A DNA stretch of 64,000 nucleotides from Bin55 sp965205545 (GCA_965205545.1 OZ242170.1:682001-746000); one strand, 5' to 3'; counted from the first letter of the stretch, positions 27,940 to 37,439 are shown. The notes: generated by a model from the letters alone, not told the origin. Made by a program: numbers and translations.

Positions 27940-29372
27940 TACGCTTCCACCACCCAGACGTCTTTTGCTCCCCCACCTTGGCTCGAATTGACAACAATGC
28001 TGTCTTTGGGCAGGGCAATGCGACAAAAAGCTCCACCAACCAATCGAGAAGTCTTACCTGTGAGGACAAACGGTCTCAGGTCGACGCAACGCGGCTCCAA
28101 CCGGCGATCGATCCAACAAGGAGCTCTTGACAGCGCCAATTCCGGCTGTGCTATGTAGTTGTTCGGTTCTTCCTTTAGTTTCTCTACAAAGGCGTTTCGT
28201 TCCTTGCTACTGGCTTGGGATCCTATGAATAGACCGTAGCCACCTGATCCGCCCACTGGTTTCACGACGAGTTTGTCGATATTGTCCAGTGTGTACTCCA
28301 AGTCCTTTGGGAAGCGGCAAAGGTACGTTTCCACATTTTGCAGCAGGGGCTCTTCCGCCAAGTAATACCGAATCATGTCGGGAACGTAGGCATAGACTGA
28401 CTTGTCGTCCGCAACTCCAGTGCCTGGCGCATTGACCAATGCTACGTTTCCCTTGCGATAGGCATGCATGAGTCCGGGAACACCGAGTATGGAGTCCTCA
28501 CGGAAAAACAAGGGATCCAGGAAATCGTCGTCTATTCGTCGGTAGATCACATCGACCTTGCGCAGACCCGATGTTGTGCGCATGTAAACATAACCGTCGT
28601 TGACCAGAAGATCTCTGCCTTCAACGAGTTCTGCTCCTATCTCGTCGGCGAGAAACATGTGCTCGTAGAACGCTGAATTGAATACACCTGGGGTGAGCAA
28701 AGCAATGCTCGGGTCTCCCCTGCCTGTTGGATCAAACTCGCAAAGCGTTTCGTACAGGAACTGACCATACTGCTCGACTTCGCGAACCCGATAATCTCGA
28801 TACACTTCTCGAAAGTTGGTTTTTGTGGCTTGACGATTGGCAATCATGTAAGACACACCCGAGGGCACTCGCAAGTTGTCTTCCAAGACACGGAAGCCGT
28901 CCTGAGTTCGGACAAGATCGGTGCCGCAGACTCCTACGGGTGCATCGAGGGGAATCTGCACGTTGTACATTTCGATTCGATACTGTGGACAGCCTTTCAC
29001 AACGTCAACGGGAATCACCCCTTCATCAAGAATTCGGCACTTGCCATAGACGTCCACAATGAACTGGTTGAGGGCCGCTACTCGCTGCTTGAGTCCCGCC
29101 TCGAGATGGTCCCATTCTGCTGCGGAAAGAATTCGTGGTATGCAGTCGATTGGGATGATGCGCTCGGTGGTCTCGTCTTCGCCATACAACGTGAAGGAAA
29201 TGCTCTGGCTAGAGAACGTTCTGGTCACACGTTCCTGCACACTGTCTAATTCCTCCACAGACATGGAGGTCAATTCGTCCAGCAGACGTCGGCAATGAGA
29301 GCGCGGATCACGAGATGTCTTGAACATCTCATCGTAGAAGACATCGTTGTGATCGTAGGAATTGAATTCGAT
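27939..29372 (-). CDS. Circularly permuted ATP-grasp enzyme (type 2; ATC start)
   Basis: About 477 residues of the DUF404/DUF407 ATP-grasp family, which likely ligates an amino acid or peptide with ATP. Recognisable segments are GVCGTDLVRTQDGFRVLEDNL cut here to LVRTQDGFRVLEDN, the Gly-rich ATP loop KPVGGSGGYGLFIG and the ending SSQGGGAKDVWVVEA. Homologues begin with an FxDEM motif; here FYDEMF lies partly upstream of the first ATG (29327). In-frame codons upstream contain no ATG, GTG or TTG, but an ATC at 29372 has AGGGAGG 7 bases before it. First gene of the operon with the alpha-E and transglutaminase-like genes. Confidence 0.88.
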   Translation of the reverse strand: MEFNSYDHNDVFYDEMFKTSRDPRSHCRRLLDELTSMSVEELDSVQERVTRTFSSQSISFTLYGEDETTERIIPIDCIPRILSAAEWDHLEAGLKQRVAALNQFIVDVYGKCRILDEGVIPVDVVKGCPQYRIEMYNVQIPLDAPVGVCGTDLVRTQDGFRVLEDNLRVPSGVSYMIANRQATKTNFREVYRDYRVREVEQYGQFLYETLCEFDPTGRGDPSIALLTPGVFNSAFYEHMFLADEIGAELVEGRDLLVNDGYVYMRTTSGLRKVDVIYRRIDDDFLDPLFFREDSILGVPGLMHAYRKGNVALVNAPGTGVADDKSVYAYVPDMIRYYLAEEPLLQNVETYLCRFPKDLEYTLDNIDKLVVKPVGGSGGYGLFIGSQASSKERNAFVEKLKEEPNNYIAQPELALSRAPCWIDRRLEPRCVDLRPFVLTGKTSRLVGGAFCRIALPKDSIVVNSSQGGGAKDVWVVEA

Positions 29373-29386
29373 AGGCCAACCTCCCT
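29370..29386 (-). promoter_or_regulatory. Shine-Dalgarno and ATC start of the ATP-grasp gene
   Basis: On the minus strand AGGGAGG (29386-29380), a 7-base spacer, then ATC (29372-29370). An in-frame TAG lies at the start of the ribosome binding site (29387-29385 area), so translation cannot begin further upstream. The alternative ATG at 29327 has no ribosome binding site. Confidence 0.55.
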
Positions 29387-29502
29387 ATGGCCCAAACTCG
29401 GAAGTTTCAGCTAGTTCTCAAGATTTGGACCAACTCGCACATTCGACGTTGAGCGTTCCATCACATTCCCTATTGGCGTGCTACAGATCCAGAATTCGCG
29501 TC

Positions 29503-30180
29503 TCAAGAGGTCGATTCCCTTTCCTGTTTTGCAGATTCGCCAGGCAGCTTCGAGCTCAAGTAGCGGTCCAATTGACCAAGCGGCATGTAAGTATGCTGAA
29601 TGCAGCCACGTGAATCTAACAAGAGAGATGCCGGAATTGCCTCAATGGCATAGTCGCCAGAAACTCCTCCACTTTTATCGGCAGTATCTCTTAGGTCGAT
29701 CCACGGAAGCTCGTATTCGTTGGACGCTTCCTTCCAGTTGTCGTAGTCGTGATCAAGCGAAATCGACAAAATTTCAAAACCCTTCCCGCCGTGATCGGCA
29801 TACAGTTGCTTCAAGTCAGGGATTTTCTTGATGCAAGGAGCGCACCACGAAGCCCAGAAGTTGATGAGCACGACTTCGTTCTCGTCGATCACATCGTAGA
29901 GCGCAGTCTCGATTCCTGTTAGGTCAGGTAGCGAAAACTCTGGAGCCTTCGTTCCGGCTCGAAGCCTGTCATCCTGAATGAAATTGAGCAGGATGGTTCC
30001 TGGACTCCAAGGTTTTTCCATGGTGGATACTCCCTTGCAACTGGCTGCCTTGCTTGAGCCGGAGGATGCTGCGATTGCTGCCTCGCTGTCCGATTCTGCA
30101 TCATTGGATCGATTTGTGCCGCAGGCCGTCATCAAAACTGTAGCGACAATCAGCACAAACAGTCTATGCACTGCGTTCAC
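29503..30180 (-). CDS. TlpA/ResA-type thioredoxin lipoprotein
   Basis: A 225-residue lipoprotein. The signal peptide ends in the lipobox LMTAC (Cys20), followed by a Ser/Ala-rich linker and a TlpA-like domain (about 80-210) with WASWCAPCIKK and the cis-Pro region IEAIPASLLLD. It has an AhpC/TSA-like segment GTKAPEFSLPDL. It probably reduces or exchanges disulfides at the periplasmic face of a membrane. It is the smallest of four TlpA-like proteins in the window and lies upstream (minus direction) of the ATP-grasp operon. Confidence 0.9.
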   Translation of the reverse strand: MNAVHRLFVLIVATVLMTACGTNRSNDAESDSEAAIAASSGSSKAASCKGVSTMEKPWSPGTILLNFIQDDRLRAGTKAPEFSLPDLTGIETALYDVIDENEVVLINFWASWCAPCIKKIPDLKQLYADHGGKGFEILSISLDHDYDNWKEASNEYELPWIDLRDTADKSGGVSGDYAIEAIPASLLLDSRGCIQHTYMPLGQLDRYLSSKLPGESAKQERESTS

Positions 30181-30342
30181 TCAATCAAGCCTACTCGAGA
30201 TTCGCCATAGCACATTATGGACTAATGTCTGTACAGACTACGCTATGCATGAGAGACTCAATTGCACAAAAGACTGCTGCCGCTTCAAATGAAAAACCAT
30301 GGATTCATGCCCCGCACCAGCCAGACTATCGCGATCAATCCT

Positions 30343-30796
30343 CTAAACATGGTCAGTGACCACATTTATTGTCGAATTGTGTTCCAGGAGGGCCTTAAGT
30401 GCTACGATCACCTGATTGAACCCACCGGTTGAATCTAGTACCTGAGACACTATCTCGTCGGGCGACCCGACGAACCCGCTCTCCTCAATCTGAAGACGGG
30501 TCCAATCGGGCCCATGCTCATGCAACATCCACGATACGGTAGTGAATCGGTTTTCCGTGCCCCACTCGATTTTGATTCGAGAGGGCTCTTCAATCAACTT
30601 TACTCGAACCTCAATTTCTAGAGTCGGGAGCATTCCCCACGAACCACCCAATCGTTTCACCTTCCCGCATTCCTTTGTCTCTTCGATTGAGCCAAAACTT
30701 ACTCATGACGGCAGGATCAACGAATGCGTTGAACACTTCATCGCGTGGTCTACGTACAAGAATTTGTGCTTTGGCAGATAGATTGCTTGGAGTCAT
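30343..30796 (-). pseudogene. SRPBCC/AHA1-like protein gene with a frameshift
   Basis: Two overlapping frames together make one SRPBCC (activator of Hsp90 ATPase-like) domain of about 150 residues. The first part (from 30796) reads LVRRPRDEVFNAFVDPAVMSKFW, and the second (to 30343) contains EIEVRVKLIEEPSRIKIEWG and the ending QVLDSTGGFNQVIVALKALLEH. They join near 30640-30646, where one extra base shifts the frame. Both parts keep typical family sequence, so the damage is recent or is a sequencing error. Function, if any, would be small-molecule binding. Confidence 0.7.
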
Positions 30797-31055
30797 AGTG
30801 CGTCCTCATTTGTTGCCATTGGGCCAGCCAGAGGCAATGAAAATCGTTGTGTAACCAGGTGGATTGACGTGCCGCCGAAATTGGCTTCCAACGCAAGCGC
30901 CAAGAACTGCTGAATGAAACTCTTGCTTTCAGCTTGCTTTTAGGTACTTGCAAGACCTAGCATACGTATAGTGAAACCTTGCATCATTGAAGTGGGCATA
31001 CGCGAACGCCAACCGGAAATCAAGAGTCACGGTTGGGCTCGAGCAATAGGTTTGG

Positions 31056-32696
31056 TTAAGGTATTGTTGCCGACGTCTCTTCGTCGCTGAGAGAGTCCAA
31101 ATACTTCCCAAGTTGTTCGGGAGTCAGGTTCTTCTGAATGATGGTGCCGTTCTCATCAACGAGATAGCCTTTGGGTATGAAGGTCACACCGTATGACGTA
31201 GCGACCTCACCCTCAAAATCCTTGAGTTCGCCAAGATTAATCCAAGGAAGTTCAAGCTCTTCCGAGCGTTCGACCCAAGACTCTGCATTCTCGTCAATAG
31301 AGATCGATACTACCTCTAGACCATGTTGTTTGTGGTTGGCGTACACTTCCTTCAGCGCAGGAATGGATTCGATGCATGGACCGCACCAGGAGGCCCAGAA
31401 ATCGATGAACACGACATCTTTCGCACCAAGAATTTCCCTTAAAGAGTGTTCTCCTCCGCTCATGTCGGGCAAAGTAAAGTCTGGAACTTGCTTGCCAATG
31501 GCTAGGCTTTTGTCGATTCCAACGCTGGCCAAGTGTCGTGCGTGAAAATTTCGATCAGAGGTGACGCGCCGGACAACTAGATCCCTGTTGAGACTCTTTG
31601 CGAGGTTGTCATATATTGGAAGAGCTTCTTCCTTTCCCCAATAGGCGCCCAGCTCTAATGCAAGAAGCGAATCGATTGGATCTTCTGCATTGGAAGCGAC
31701 ATGCTCCAAGAAATCGTAACGAAATCGGCTAAGTTTTCGATTTAGTTCCACATGTCTCGGCGTTTCACTCGTCTCTTTAGCATTTATACCGTTACCGGAA
31801 GTCTGTAAATCCTCTGTAGGCTCCTCCTGATATGCCAGATACGCTTCGCGGTATTCATTCTTTGTCGTCGCGTATTGCTCGTTTTGTTTCCAGCTCTCTA
31901 AGAGTTCGGCATGTTTTCCTGAACCAGCAACCGGATGGATATCGTAGAGCCAAGAGCTTTCCGCCACAACCTCGATGTTGGCACCGGGTTCCACCACTGA
32001 GTGAAACTGAGTGTATTCCCGCTCCGCCATTACCAAGACCACGGTGTTGACGACTATCGGTTCGTCAACTTCGGCTTCGACAATGAACTTTCCTTCGTCA
32101 AGCATGACACGACCGAAATTCAGACTGATACGCTCTCCCTTCTCATCGTATTCGCTGCCCTTCACCTCGACAATCGCCCCTTCCATGTCGAGATCTATTG
32201 AGCTTAAGTCTCCATAGATCGAAAACTTCAACGCTGGATGCTTAGCCATTCGAGAAGATCCAAGCAGTTCAATCCGCGCGGGATAAGGAGCTGGCCATTC
32301 CTTGAGTACGAACGAGACTTCCGCATTCGGAGCAACTACAGCGTCCAAAATCAGTGGTTCTGGTGATCCCACATCTACGCTGATTTGCACATCCGTGGGT
32401 TGATCAATCTTTCCCTGCAGATTCAAAATGCCGTCGACGAATTTACCCGAGGCAAGTTCAGTATGGTCAGACGCAGTTGTGGTGTCCGTAACACGGCGAG
32501 TCACGACAACCATCGCCGAAGTTAGATCTATAGATTTTGCTGACTCTACGGCTATTCCTTCCGGACCTTCAGCTTCGGGTGTCTCATAGGGAATGAGCCT
32601 GCCCTTGATCGCAAAGGTTCCCGCGGAATCGCTGGGTTGGGCGCTGAGAGATAGGGCAAATCCAAACAGAAGTACGGAACTAATGATCTTGCTCAT
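31056..32696 (-). CDS. Exported TlpA-like thioredoxin with N-terminal beta and helical domains
   Basis: About 546 residues. A Sec signal peptide (MSKIISSVLLFGFALSLSAQ) is followed by a region of about 250 residues rich in beta strands (two similar modules ending in LLGSSRMAKHP and VVEPGANIEV), a charged helical stretch, and a C-terminal TlpA domain with WASWCGPCIES and GVTFIPKGYLVD. The layout resembles Bacteroidetes DUF4369-thioredoxin proteins, but I cannot confirm that domain. The start ATG 32696 follows GGGGAG. It is paralogous to the next gene (32915-34852). Confidence 0.85.
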   Translation of the reverse strand: MSKIISSVLLFGFALSLSAQPSDSAGTFAIKGRLIPYETPEAEGPEGIAVESAKSIDLTSAMVVVTRRVTDTTTASDHTELASGKFVDGILNLQGKIDQPTDVQISVDVGSPEPLILDAVVAPNAEVSFVLKEWPAPYPARIELLGSSRMAKHPALKFSIYGDLSSIDLDMEGAIVEVKGSEYDEKGERISLNFGRVMLDEGKFIVEAEVDEPIVVNTVVLVMAEREYTQFHSVVEPGANIEVVAESSWLYDIHPVAGSGKHAELLESWKQNEQYATTKNEYREAYLAYQEEPTEDLQTSGNGINAKETSETPRHVELNRKLSRFRYDFLEHVASNAEDPIDSLLALELGAYWGKEEALPIYDNLAKSLNRDLVVRRVTSDRNFHARHLASVGIDKSLAIGKQVPDFTLPDMSGGEHSLREILGAKDVVFIDFWASWCGPCIESIPALKEVYANHKQHGLEVVSISIDENAESWVERSEELELPWINLGELKDFEGEVATSYGVTFIPKGYLVDENGTIIQKNLTPEQLGKYLDSLSDEETSATIP

Positions 32697-32914
32697 TTGA
32701 CCACTCCCCTCGATTCGGTAGCGCCAACAAAACGCATGAGTACCCCCTGAAGGAGATACGATTGAGTCTTGAGCAAAACCGGTGCGCACAAGCGCGCCGA
32801 ATCTACCCTAGATCTATTGTGTTAGCGGCTAGTGCCAGCGTACCGAAGCGTAAGCTTCAATTGAGCGAATTGCTCCGATACGCTAAACACTTTTATGGTT
32901 ATGGGGACCCCGGT

Positions 32915-34852
32915 TTAGCCACCCATTTCGTCAGAGCCAGGATCCGTCGTTGCATCGGAATCGCTTTCTTCGCTAGGCTCGGTCAATTCGGGCACTTCAC
33001 CAAATTGCGCTATGAGGGCCTCTTGCAGCCTGGCGGGACGAACGCGCTTCTCAAGAATGCAGCCGTTGGGGTCAAGCAAGAAACCTGCGGGAATGCCCAG
33101 CACGCCGTAGGAGGTTGCTGTAGAACCTTCCCATCCATCCATCTCGCCAAGGTTCATCCAAGGAAGCTCATGTTCGATAGATCCCTCTTCCCAATCCTCG
33201 AATGCACTGTCGATGGACACTCCTACTATCTCAAAGCCGTGAGAGTTGTATGCACCATATAGCTTCTTTAGTTCCGGAAAATCAGCAATGCAGGGACCAC
33301 ACCAGGATGCCCAAAAGTCTATGAGTACCAGCTCTTTTTCGGCTAACACATCGTAGAGAGCGACTTCCGTTCCTTCCAGATTCGCTAAAGTGAACTCTGG
33401 TGCCTTCTGGCCAGGCTTGACTCTTTCATCGTTTTGACGAGATTCAATGAACCAGACAGTCCTTTCTCGTCCTTGGGCTATGCGACGCAGGATGCTTTCG
33501 TCTTCGAATCGCGTAGCAAGATTGTCGTACACAGGGAGAGCGTCGCTTTGACCTTCTGCTCTGGAGAATGCGCCCAGTTCCATGGCAAGAAGTGATTCAA
33601 ATGGGTCATCCGCTTCAGTTGCAATCTTCTTGAGAGCGGTCATTTGAATTTCGTCCATTTCGTCTCGATGCTTGTAGAACTCAGGCAACGAACTTGCACC
33701 GAGGCTCGTCTGTTGGGCTGCCACCGTGACGTGTTCACATCCTTCGGCAACCGGTGTAACAGGCTCTGCAGACGCGAGCGCAACGGCCTCTTCTTCCTCT
33801 TCGGCGGTCGCAAGTTCGTCTCCGTCCGCCGATTCAGCTGAATCTGAGTCTGTTGTGGTGTCGTCACTTGATGGAGCGGCGGCGACTTGCTCATCTGAGG
33901 AACTGTCTTCGTCTGTGTCTTGATTTTCTTCCGAGCCCTCCGCGGGTGCTGCCTGGCTAGCTTCCCATTCGGCCATGTATTGTGCGTAGCCCTCGTCGTA
34001 TTTGTCCGACGCAGACAAGTACTCTTCGGATTGCTGCCAACTCTCAATCAGTTTTGCATGCATGCCCGTTCCGGAGGTCGCAAGGAGTTGCGATGAGCTG
34101 CCTCGCTGACTTACTGTAATGTCAGTCTGAGGCTCGACCAATATGAACATGGTAGATGCGTACCAAGACCCTGACGGACCGGCATACAAGGATACGCGCG
34201 TTGGTTCGTCAATGTCCGCTTCGAATCGGAAGGTGTCATTGACGAGCATGACTTCCCCGAGGTCCACATACTGAGTTTCGCCATCGTCGTCGTAGGTCAT
34301 TGCCGATGCCGAAACAACGACATGTGACAGATCCTCGTCCGCGGAACTGAAGTCTCCCGATATGGAGAACTTCTTGGATGCGTCCTTAGACATTCGCGAA
34401 CTTCCTACCATAGCTAGCTGATCTGGGCGATAGGACTCCCAGTGATCCAGCACCACGAACTTGATATCTGCACCTGGAGCAATAAGTGCCGATGCTGTGA
34501 GGGGATCGTCTTCGCCGACGTCTACAGTGATTTTGACGGTAGTCGGTTCCTCAACTTCTCCCGCAAACTCGAGACTGCCGTTTGCAAAGTTTGAAGACAG
34601 AAGCTCGATTTCTTCTACTTGCCCCTCTTTGTTAGTGGTTTCGTAGGTGACCGACACGGTCACAGCAGAAGAATCCAGATGTGCGGGTGGTTCAGCGGCT
34701 GAACTAGCATCTGAATCAGTGTCTTCTGGCTCTTCATTCTCAAGGACAATGAGTTCGCCAGAAATGGTGTAAGGTGTGATTGGACTTTGGCTGCAGGACA
34801 TAAGCAATGCTGCCGCAAGCGTCATTGCTAGAAATCCAAGTAATGTCTTCAT
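32915..34852 (-). CDS. TlpA-like thioredoxin lipoprotein with N-terminal beta domain
   Basis: A 645-residue lipoprotein. Lipobox LLMSC (Cys20), then a beta-rich domain sharing the motif MVGSSRMSKDASKKFSISGD with the neighbouring gene, a very acidic, Ser/Asp/Glu-rich disordered insert (about 310-370), a helical segment and a C-terminal TlpA domain with WASWCGPCIADFP. It ends in an acidic tail. It is a paralogue of the gene at 31056-32696 and probably arose by tandem duplication. It likely acts as a membrane-tethered periplasmic disulfide reductase; its partner is unknown. Confidence 0.87.
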   Translation of the reverse strand: MKTLLGFLAMTLAAALLMSCSQSPITPYTISGELIVLENEEPEDTDSDASSAAEPPAHLDSSAVTVSVTYETTNKEGQVEEIELLSSNFANGSLEFAGEVEEPTTVKITVDVGEDDPLTASALIAPGADIKFVVLDHWESYRPDQLAMVGSSRMSKDASKKFSISGDFSSADEDLSHVVVSASAMTYDDDGETQYVDLGEVMLVNDTFRFEADIDEPTRVSLYAGPSGSWYASTMFILVEPQTDITVSQRGSSSQLLATSGTGMHAKLIESWQQSEEYLSASDKYDEGYAQYMAEWEASQAAPAEGSEENQDTDEDSSSDEQVAAAPSSDDTTTDSDSAESADGDELATAEEEEEAVALASAEPVTPVAEGCEHVTVAAQQTSLGASSLPEFYKHRDEMDEIQMTALKKIATEADDPFESLLAMELGAFSRAEGQSDALPVYDNLATRFEDESILRRIAQGRERTVWFIESRQNDERVKPGQKAPEFTLANLEGTEVALYDVLAEKELVLIDFWASWCGPCIADFPELKKLYGAYNSHGFEIVGVSIDSAFEDWEEGSIEHELPWMNLGEMDGWEGSTATSYGVLGIPAGFLLDPNGCILEKRVRPARLQEALIAQFGEVPELTEPSEESDSDATTDPGSDEMGG

Positions 34853-35163
34853 GGGTCAAAACTGTGGAAAAACAATAGTTAGCGAGTATTGTAGTCCACT
34901 CGCATTTAGGTTAGTTCGTTGATGAGCTCAATAGGGCAAAACCCTGATATTCCACAGCAGTAGATACCCTCAAATTGGAGGATTTCGCTCAGCGTGAGCG
35001 AAGTAGAAATCAGCACCCGAAATGCACGAATTGTTCGTCATCACAGGCGACATTAGCGCCAAAATTCCGATGGCCTCGCAACTTAGTGCGAGAGGCGGAA
35101 ACGTCCCAACGTAGCTGAACCCCTTTTCCACACAGGCACCAGTGGAACTTGTAGATTCCTAAC
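34853..35163. other. Intergenic region with a hairpin
   Basis: 311 bases between two minus-strand lipoprotein genes. A perfect 8-bp inverted repeat (34984-34991 with 34995-35002, 3-base loop) can extend outward through GATTTC/GAAATC with a small bulge. It lies downstream of the 35164 gene in the transcribed direction and could be its terminator, but no U-run follows. No gene is seen. Confidence 0.5.
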
Positions 35164-35838
35164 TCAACGAAACCTTCTGTAGGGAAAAGTACGCGCAGCA
35201 CCCTTCATTAGGTCTTTTGCGACCGATTCGGGTGAACTAAGCATCTTGCCTTTCACTTGATGCCCGTAGTTCCACAGCAATTTGCTTTCACTGCCTTCGT
35301 GAATCGACATATTGATCCGCCCTTCATTGGAGGCAGTCCCGACTCCCACGAGAATTGTCGACACAATGGCTGCACCTCTACCTACAGGTTTCACCGGTTT
35401 GCTGAGCGTCATGTCTCCCGAGACTACTGCGTCTACCTTAAGGATGCTGCAAATCTCAGACTTTGTTAGTTGTGACAAATCGTCATACGTAGAGTGCTGC
35501 TCCAGCTCTCGACTCAACAGCACGTTCGTTTGGTGAATGTCCTGGAATGTGACTGTAAACTTGTGTTGTTGCTGTCCCTGCAGAAACTGCGTATACAGTG
35601 CACGTTGAAGAGCCCTTCCCTGCTGCGTAGCCAATTCCTGCAACTCTTCATCTGTTACGTTTTCGGCTTCGTGCCCAAGTTTGAGCGTCACATCGAACGG
35701 TAGTATCGCAATAGTTTTGTGGCCGGCGACATACGTTCCGAAATCTGGAGCGGTGTAGATGGTCGCACATCCAGCGATGAGTGCCATCGAGCCGACCAAA
35801 GCAACACCGTAGAGAACCGCCTGTCTGATCCGGTACAT
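35164..35838 (-). CDS. Outer-membrane lipoprotein, CsgG/LpoB-like (unknown function)
   Basis: About 224 residues. The signal peptide MYRIRQAVLYGVALVGSMALIAGC ends in a lipobox with Cys24. The mature part starts KTIAILPFDVTLKL, the 'xIAVLPF' strand typical of CsgG/LpoB/TolB-N-like lipoproteins, and continues with a small alpha/beta domain including VDAVVSGDMTLSKP and a C-terminal KDLMKGAARTFPY. The frame is open to 35877, but the later ATG makes the best signal peptide; no start has a clear ribosome binding site. The fold suggests an envelope-assembly or regulatory lipoprotein. Confidence 0.75.
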   Translation of the reverse strand: MYRIRQAVLYGVALVGSMALIAGCATIYTAPDFGTYVAGHKTIAILPFDVTLKLGHEAENVTDEELQELATQQGRALQRALYTQFLQGQQQHKFTVTFQDIHQTNVLLSRELEQHSTYDDLSQLTKSEICSILKVDAVVSGDMTLSKPVKPVGRGAAIVSTILVGVGTASNEGRINMSIHEGSESKLLWNYGHQVKGKMLSSPESVAKDLMKGAARTFPYRRFR

Positions 35839-35877
35839 GAACGATACCATCAAACGCAATTTGGAGAATAATAACAA

Positions 35878-36371
35878 GTCCTTTGCTCTTAGTTGTGACA
35901 GGTCAAAGTACGTTTCCAGAATTCGTTGATGTGACCAGATAACGTGAGAAATTCCTAGTATTGACTCCCATTTCGTACTTGCGGCAGGAACTCACCATTG
36001 CCCACACTACGGTGGGCAGAAATATTTCGCAACGTTTTCATTTGAAAGACTACTACAAGGATCAAGCACTAATTGGGCGTTAGGCGTACGATTCGTTGAC
36101 TCTTGACAAGGCGATATCCGATCTATTCGTCATTAGGCAAGAGTTCCATAGTCGCGCTTGAAATTGACTTGAGAAAAATGGCGCGTTTGCTCCGTGCTAC
36201 CATTGACTAGTCAACCGTTGAGGAACCCGAAGTCGGGTTGCTCGCTGAATACAAAAACCAAAAGAGCGGGCTTTCGCGAACCCGTATCGGTGAATAAGCG
36301 AGACCTTTGTACCTCAATGGTTGACAACGACCCGACACCAGTTGGGAACATGATTGTCAACAGAGGTACTT
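35878..36371. other. Intergenic region with a palindrome and hairpin
   Basis: About 490 bases between divergent genes. It contains a perfect 12-bp palindrome TTGACTAGTCAA (36203-36214) and, ten bases further, a 7-bp hairpin (36224-36230 with 36233-36239). Both lie upstream of the secreted metalloprotein gene at 36372. The palindrome could be an operator. No gene or clear promoter is recognised. Confidence 0.45.
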
Positions 36372-37217
36372 ATGAAGACAGCAACCGCACTATTGCTTGT
36401 GTTTGCCTGCATCGGATTGCAAGCACACATCCCTCAGAATAACTCTCCCATAGTTCTTGCAGAAAACGATCCTACGGATGAGGAATACCACAAGCACGAA
36501 ATTCTCGGTTTCACTGTTCACATATCAGCCGAAGATGTGAGCGATCGACCAGAAGTTGCGGAAGCCGTGCTATGGATGGTTAGATCAAAGTTGCGTCGCA
36601 TCGTTGAAGTCGTGCCCATGAACAAGGTCAAACTGCTGCGCCAAGTGGAAATCTGGCTCAACGACAACTGGGAGGAAGACGATGAAAACTGCGGTTGGGC
36701 TTGCTATGTTCCCGATGGATACTTCGGGTCGGGAAGATTTCTACGAGACAGGGATGGATCGGTTGTAATCCGAGACTTTGATTATCTGATCGATGCCGCA
36801 TGGTGTTGTACTGCGGGAACTATCCTGCACGAACTTTCTCACGCCTATCATGATCAGTTCATTGAAGATGGCTATGGAAACAGCGAAATCGATGATGAAT
36901 ATGAAGATGCGGAGGACTCTGGAGACTACGATGACAACCGGGTTCTCTATCCGTGGTGGGACGAGCAATACAGAAAACACTATGGAATGACGAGTGCTCG
37001 TGAATTCTTCGCTACATTGAGCGAAACGTACTTTCTAGGAGCGTACGCGACCTACCCTCACAATCTGAGGGATCTTTACCACCATGATAGGTCAGCCTAT
37101 AGGCTGATCCAAGCGGCTTGGTTCAGCGATGACATCGAAGATGGGATCGTGTCCTTTTCCGAGCCGAATTCGATAGAGGTTCCATCCAATTTGATGAAGC
37201 CTCTATTGAATCGGTGA
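36372..37217 (+). CDS. Secreted HExxH putative metallopeptidase
   Basis: About 281 residues. A signal peptide (MKTATALLLVFACIGLQAH) precedes a domain with the zinc motif HELSHAYH and a downstream Glu in SAREFFATLSETYF, which could be the third ligand, as in gluzincin/lethal-factor-like peptidases. A strongly acidic insert (DDEYEDAEDSGDYDD) lies between them. Three to four Cys near CGWACYVP and AWCC suggest disulfides. Start ATG 36372 has AGAGG 5 bases upstream. I do not recognise the exact family. It stands alone between divergent and unrelated genes. Confidence 0.7.
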   Translation: MKTATALLLVFACIGLQAHIPQNNSPIVLAENDPTDEEYHKHEILGFTVHISAEDVSDRPEVAEAVLWMVRSKLRRIVEVVPMNKVKLLRQVEIWLNDNWEEDDENCGWACYVPDGYFGSGRFLRDRDGSVVIRDFDYLIDAAWCCTAGTILHELSHAYHDQFIEDGYGNSEIDDEYEDAEDSGDYDDNRVLYPWWDEQYRKHYGMTSAREFFATLSETYFLGAYATYPHNLRDLYHHDRSAYRLIQAAWFSDDIEDGIVSFSEPNSIEVPSNLMKPLLNR

Positions 37218-37439
37218 CCAGTCAATCGGCAGAGTGCTCCTTCTGCTTCGTAGGCGATTTCTGTTGAAACTTGCCTTTGGATGAAGGCTGTTACTCCTCA
37301 GGATTCTCCGTGGGGTGCTATAGGAGATTTCATGTCAGCTGTGTCATGGTGTGAACCTTAAGCTACTTGCTTGTAGCAACGAGACTCTCGCATGAAGTGT
37401 GTCAAGTTTTATTATCTAAAGTCACACGGGTAGTTGAGT

